A stretch of 42,201 nt of DNA. It comes from JBHIBC01 sp046758905 (lineage in GTDB: Bacteria; Acidobacteriota; Polarisedimenticolia; Gp22-AA2). The notes under the pieces are model-generated. The model searched no databases, was not told where the DNA came from, and worked only from the letters and a program-made list of their open reading frames with translations. Every line of letters starts with the position of its first letter. The stretch's first letter is position 1. Shown piece after piece: positions 38,113 through 42,201 of the stretch. The DNA lies in NCBI GenBank assembly GCA_046758905.1, contig JBHIBC010000017.1, positions 1 through 42,201 of the forward strand, written 5' to 3'. Position numbers and translations under genes: made by a program.

Positions 38113-41100
38113 GTGACCTCCGCCCTCCTGCTGCTCGAGGGCCTGATCCTCCTCACCCTGGGGGCCGACCTCGGGCGCGGCTTCCAGGGCCTGTCGCTTC
38201 GGGACAGGATCGTGCTGGTCGTGATCGGAGGGGGGGTCGCGCTCCTGTTCGCGTGGCCGCGGGCGCGCGAACGTGTCGGCCGCGTGTGGCGCACCCCGAT
38301 CCTGTGCCTGTGCTGCGCCGTCTTGTTCCTCGCCGGGAGCGGCCTGGCTCAGGAGATCGGGGCGCGCCGGCTGCGGGCGGAGTGGGATGCCGGGGTCCGG
38401 GATCGGCTCGAGGAGCGGGCGCGGATCCTGGAGGAGGATTTCGCCTGGCTTCTGGATGAGATCGCGCGCCCGCTCGAAATGGCGCGCGTGAGCGTCCCGG
38501 GACGAACCGGGGCGTTCGACGCGCTCGAGCGGGCCCGCCGCCTCGCCCGCCTGCCGGCCGGTCGGACCGGCCTCTCGATCCTCGCTCGCGACGGCTCTCC
38601 GCTCGCCTGGGCCGGCAACAGCACGCCGGTGCCGCGTCCGCTCCTGGAAGGCCCCGCACCGGAGCCGAGGTTCGCCGTGGCGGGCGACCTGATCCCGAGG
38701 ATCTACGCCCGGCTCGACGGTGCGGACGACGGCGCGACCTGGGTCTCCGAGTTCGCGCTTCGATCTCCGCCCCGTCTCGGCCGGGAAGGGACGGAGGGCG
38801 AGTTCTCGCTGGATTCCCTCCCGCGCTGGCGCCGCGCCGGTCCGGCGCACGTCCACTTCAGCGAGGATCGCCCGGGGGCGGACGAGCTCGCGCGGCTCTT
38901 CGCGCGCGAGGGGGACCGGTACTGGAGCCGGCTGGGGCGCAAGGGTGTGACGAGCCTGTCGTTTCCGCTGCGCTCTCCCGACGGCACGGACCTGGCCCTC
39001 GTCACGCTCAGCGACAGGCCCGCGAGCGCGGCGGTCAGAGGCCTGCGGCGGCGGGCTCGCCCCGTGGGGGCGCTCCTGGCGGGGGCCGCGACGCTCGCCG
39101 CGTTGCTCCTGTTGATGCCGGCCGGGCGGCTCGGCGCGGGCCCGCGGCGCCTCCTGGTCCTCAGCACCGCCCTCTGGGCGGTACGCTGGTTCCTGCTCCT
39201 GGCGGCCGACGTCTCGGGGCTGCCGGACCTCGCGGTCTGCGACATCACCCTGTACGCATCCGCCTCCCTGGGCGGGCTCCTGCGCTCCCCGGCCGATCTT
39301 CTGCTGACGGCCCTGGCCGTCCTGGTGCAGGCGTGGCTGGTCCGGCGGGAGATCGCGGCCGTCCCGATCCCCGTCCGGCCCCGGCGGCGAGCCGCTCTCA
39401 TGCGGTCCGCCGTCGGCACCCTGCTCGGCCTAGTCGTCGCGACCGGCACGGGGCTGCATCATCTCCTCGATCGGATCGTCCTGGCCGCCCGGCTGGACAT
39501 CACCCACATCGAGCTCGACGCGCTTCTCGCGCCGCGCCTGGCGCTGCAGGCGTCGCTGTTCTCGCTCGCCGTCGCGCCGGCCCTGGTGATCCTCGTCCTG
39601 TTCGACCTGGCGGCGCGCTGCCGGACGGGCGGACGGGTCCCGGCGCTGCTCCGGTGGTTCCGGAGCGGCTCGGCGGACGCGCTGCCCTTCCCACTGCGGT
39701 TCGTCTCCGGCCTCCTGGCGCTGACGGTCCTGTACGTGCCGTTCCTCCTCCATGCATACGACCGCCTGCGCCGCGAATTCTTCGAGGACGCCCTGATGCC
39801 GGCCCTCCTCCACCAGGAGGACGCCCGCGCGCGCATCCTGCAGGAGTCGCTGAGGACCGCGTCCGATCCCGATTTCGCGGTGGCGGCGGCGTTCGCGCTC
39901 GAGGTGGACGCGTCGCGATCGACCGGCCTGGCCTACCGGCTGTGGACGATGACGGCGATGGCCGAGCGGGGGCTCGCGTCGTCGCTGCGGATCTTCGACG
40001 CCGACGGGCGCCTCCTGGGCAGGTTCGCTTCCAACTTGGCCCCCATGCTCGAGGTCCGGTTCGACGTAGCGGCCGCGGCCGTCGGACGGGGGCCGAGGGT
40101 CATGCCGCCGGGCCCGCACGTGACGGTCCGCAAGGACGTGCTGTTCGGCTCTAGGTGGGTGCGTCCCCCGCGGCGACCCCCGCTCCTCGTGGTCCTGTCG
40201 GTCGTCGACGACTACGACAACCTCCCCGTCCTGGCGTCCGGCTCGATCGATCCGCGGACCCTCGGCGACCGCGGCCTCCCCCGGACCAACCCTGAGCTGG
40301 CCCGCTTCCCCCCCCTGATCGCCGTGTTCGGGCCGGGGATGGAGCGGCTGTACGAGTCCGGCGGGGAGATCCCGCCGCCCGATCCCGTCTCGGCCGTCGC
40401 CCTGGCGGAGGGCCGGCGCGTCTGGCTGACGCGCGACGTGGGAGAGGGTCCCGCCAGCGTGCTGTACGCGCGCGCAGACGGCGCCACCTACGCCCTGGCG
40501 CGGCCGCACCCCGGACCGGTGGAGCTGCTGGCGGTCTTCCTGCGCCTCTTTCTCCTGAACGGCCTGATGGCGGGCGCCCTGGTGGTCGTGGGGCGGGCTG
40601 TGGCCCGGGTCGCCGAGCCCCCGCGCCGGAAGGAGCGGCCCGAGACGACCTTCTACGCGCGGCTTCTGGCCGTCTTCGTCCTGTCGGCCCTCATCCCCCT
40701 GCTGGCGCTGGCCTTGTTCTTCACCCGTTTCAGCGCGCGGGAGTTCGCAAGCCACTCCACCACCGCCGGCCTGGGCGCGCTGCAGGTCGCACGCCGGATC
40801 GCCGAGGATTACCTGACGGTCACCGCCCCTCAGGAGAACCCTCGCCTCGACGATGACGTGATCTTCTGGCTCGGGCGGGTGGTGGGTCAAAACCTCAGCG
40901 TCTATCGCGGCGACACGCTGCTCGCGACCAGCACCCGGGAGCTGTACAGCTCGGGGCTGCTGAACACGCGTCTGCGGGGGGAGGTGTACCGCGCGATCTA
41001 TCTGGACCGGGAGCCCTTCCTGGTCAGCGAGACTCCCCGGGAGGGACGCGCCTCGCTCACCCTCTATGCGCCGATGAGGGTCGATCCGGAGGGGACACCG

Positions 41101-42201
41101 GGAGTGATCGCGGTCCCGCTAGCGGCGCAGCGCCGGGCGGCGGCGCGCAGGATCGACGAGCTGCGCGACGCCATCCTGATCAGCACCTGTCTCACGGTGC
41201 TGCTTCTCGCCGCGGTCGGCTGGCTCGTGGCCCGGCGCGTATCGAGGCCGATCGCGCGGCTGTCCCGCGCCGCCCGGCGCGTCGCGGCCGGAGACCTCGA
41301 GGTGCGGGTGCCGGCGACCGGCCGCGACGAGATCGCCGCTCTCATCGGCTCCTTCAACCGGATGGCGTCCGCGCTCAAGGCCCAAAGGGACGACCTGCAG
41401 CGTCGCAAGGACTACATCGAGATGATCCTGAGGAGCGCCACCACCGGCGTCGTGTCCACCGACGCTCGGGGATCGATCATCACCATCAATCCGGCGGCCC
41501 AGCAGCTGCTCAGCGGGCGCACCGGCCCTCCGCGGGCCGGCGAGGACCTCGTCGAGCGTCTCGGCCGGGACCGCTCCCTCGAGCCCTTGCGCGCGGCGCT
41601 CGCCGGCGGCCCCGGAGGCCAGGGAGAAGCGGGGGTGGACGTCGCCATCGTCCGGGGGGACGAGGAGCGCCGCCTCCGCGCCGTGTTCCTGCCGTTCGCG
41701 CCGGTGCCCGGAGAGCCGCCCGGCCGGATCATCCTGCTCGAGGACGTGACCGACGTGGTCCGCTCCGGAAGGCTGGCGGCGTGGGCCGACATGGCGCGCC
41801 GGATCGCCCACGATATCAAGAATCCGCTGACGCCGATCCAGCTCAACGTCGAGCACCTGCGACGCGTGTGGAACGCCCGGGACTCGAGGTTCGGAGAAGT
41901 GCTGGCGGAGTGCCTCGAGAACATCCAGGCCCAGGTGCACAATCTGCGGACCATCGCCGCCGAGTTCCTCGCCTACGCCCGGCTCCCGAAGCTCAGGCCG
42001 GAGCGTACCCCGGTGGCGGCGCTGCTCGACGAGGCGCTCGCGCCGTATGCCGCCGCCCCGCCTCCAGGCGTGCGCCTCCGCCGGGAGGCGCCGGCCGACC
42101 TGCCCGACCTTCTGGCCGACCGCGCCGTCATCACCCGAGTGCTGGTCAACCTGATCGAGAACGCCCTGCAGGCGATGCCGTCCGGAGGGACGCTGACCGT
42201 C
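38113..42201 (+). CDS. NtrY-like sensor histidine kinase, very large, 3'-partial
   Basis: At least 1,363 residues, cut by the window end inside the ATPase domain. The N-terminal 880 residues or so hold several groups of membrane helices separated by long extracytoplasmic stretches. A last helix is near 1020, a HAMP domain about 1037-1090, and a PAS domain about 1100-1215. The HisKA H box has His1233 in RRIAHDIKNPLTP, and the N box NLIENALQAMP is near 1350. The IAHDIKNPLTPIQL form is typical of NtrY-like kinases, which often pair with NtrC-type regulators. The start is a GTG four bases after the upstream stop; no strong Shine-Dalgarno is seen. The signal is unknown. Confidence 0.88.
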   Translation, partial: MTSALLLLEGLILLTLGADLGRGFQGLSLRDRIVLVVIGGGVALLFAWPRARERVGRVWRTPILCLCCAVLFLAGSGLAQEIGARRLRAEWDAGVRDRLEERARILEEDFAWLLDEIARPLEMARVSVPGRTGAFDALERARRLARLPAGRTGLSILARDGSPLAWAGNSTPVPRPLLEGPAPEPRFAVAGDLIPRIYARLDGADDGATWVSEFALRSPPRLGREGTEGEFSLDSLPRWRRAGPAHVHFSEDRPGADELARLFAREGDRYWSRLGRKGVTSLSFPLRSPDGTDLALVTLSDRPASAAVRGLRRRARPVGALLAGAATLAALLLLMPAGRLGAGPRRLLVLSTALWAVRWFLLLAADVSGLPDLAVCDITLYASASLGGLLRSPADLLLTALAVLVQAWLVRREIAAVPIPVRPRRRAALMRSAVGTLLGLVVATGTGLHHLLDRIVLAARLDITHIELDALLAPRLALQASLFSLAVAPALVILVLFDLAARCRTGGRVPALLRWFRSGSADALPFPLRFVSGLLALTVLYVPFLLHAYDRLRREFFEDALMPALLHQEDARARILQESLRTASDPDFAVAAAFALEVDASRSTGLAYRLWTMTAMAERGLASSLRIFDADGRLLGRFASNLAPMLEVRFDVAAAAVGRGPRVMPPGPHVTVRKDVLFGSRWVRPPRRPPLLVVLSVVDDYDNLPVLASGSIDPRTLGDRGLPRTNPELARFPPLIAVFGPGMERLYESGGEIPPPDPVSAVALAEGRRVWLTRDVGEGPASVLYARADGATYALARPHPGPVELLAVFLRLFLLNGLMAGALVVVGRAVARVAEPPRRKERPETTFYARLLAVFVLSALIPLLALALFFTRFSAREFASHSTTAGLGALQVARRIAEDYLTVTAPQENPRLDDDVIFWLGRVVGQNLSVYRGDTLLATSTRELYSSGLLNTRLRGEVYRAIYLDREPFLVSETPREGRASLTLYAPMRVDPEGTPGVIAVPLAAQRRAAARRIDELRDAILISTCLTVLLLAAVGWLVARRVSRPIARLSRAARRVAAGDLEVRVPATGRDEIAALIGSFNRMASALKAQRDDLQRRKDYIEMILRSATTGVVSTDARGSIITINPAAQQLLSGRTGPPRAGEDLVERLGRDRSLEPLRAALAGGPGGQGEAGVDVAIVRGDEERRLRAVFLPFAPVPGEPPGRIILLEDVTDVVRSGRLAAWADMARRIAHDIKNPLTPIQLNVEHLRRVWNARDSRFGEVLAECLENIQAQVHNLRTIAAEFLAYARLPKLRPERTPVAALLDEALAPYAAAPPPGVRLRREAPADLPDLLADRAVITRVLVNLIENALQAMPSGGTLTV

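Noticed and set aside
39430..40890. Long minus-strand frame inside the NtrY-like kinase
   Set aside because: The plus-strand kinase frame runs unbroken through it into the HAMP, PAS and HisKA domains; the minus frame is antisense text.

Overview
The window is about 42 kb of very GC-rich bacterial chromosome, with roughly 70% G+C by eye and strong G/C preference at third codon positions. Genes are tightly packed on both strands. The content is mostly housekeeping and metabolic: purA, truA, rlmI, rmuC, a three-gene transhydrogenase, the hut genes and four tRNA genes. I see no phage, insertion sequence, CRISPR array, integrase or antibiotic resistance cassette. The large secreted protein with PKD and thrombospondin type 3 parts, the NtrY-like kinase, the AIM24-type protein and the zinc-ribbon response regulator fit a free-living Gram-negative bacterium. 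Acidobacteriota or a neighbouring soil or sediment phylum is my best guess. That is inference; no marker gene here settles it.

Layout from left to right. (1) 1-4.3 kb: a SAM methyltransferase that may start outside the window, a secreted M3-like zinc peptidase, a membrane-anchored beta-repeat protein, a possible decayed gene and tRNA-Glu. (2) 4.3-8.5 kb: a hypothetical protein and an ABC-2 exporter of one ATPase and two permeases with overlapping genes. (3) 8.5-13.3 kb: a multi-domain surface protein with a QExxH motif, tRNA-Lys, an AIM24 protein, a 39-codon small ORF and a polysaccharide deacetylase. (4) 13.4-18.5 kb: pntAA-pntAB-pntB, a cysteine-rich lipoprotein and purA. (5) 18.6-24.3 kb: a response regulator with an N-terminal zinc ribbon, divergent from hutH-hutU, and an SLC13-type transporter whose end overlaps hutU. 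(6) 24.4-30 kb: rlmI, then rmuC, a periplasmic cyclase, a sodium:solute symporter and truA, which look like one operon. (7) 30-33.4 kb: a bacterial eRF1-like protein, a small four-cysteine protein, and an RsbW-like kinase next to a Na+/H+ antiporter. (8) 33.4-37.5 kb: tRNA-Val and tRNA-Ala, a TusA-like plus PP-loop ATPase pair, and an M28 peptidase with a membrane domain. (9) 37.6 kb to the edge: a secreted small protein and a very large NtrY-like histidine kinase cut by the window end.

Several intergenic gaps carry readable sigma-70-type promoters, most with a 17-base spacer and TAGAAT, TACAAT or similar as the -10 box. Two genes have TAGAAT exactly six bases before the ATG, which suggests leaderless mRNAs. 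Operons are tight, with ATGA, GTGA or TGATG junctions.

I did not find a clearly new multi-gene system. The most interesting items are the eRF1-like protein without a GGQ loop, the TusA/PP-loop thiolation pair, the QExxH surface protein, the apparent CTG start of truA, the 60-base hutU/transporter overlap and the unlisted 39-codon ORF. All functional statements rest on reading motifs by eye; no database search was run.
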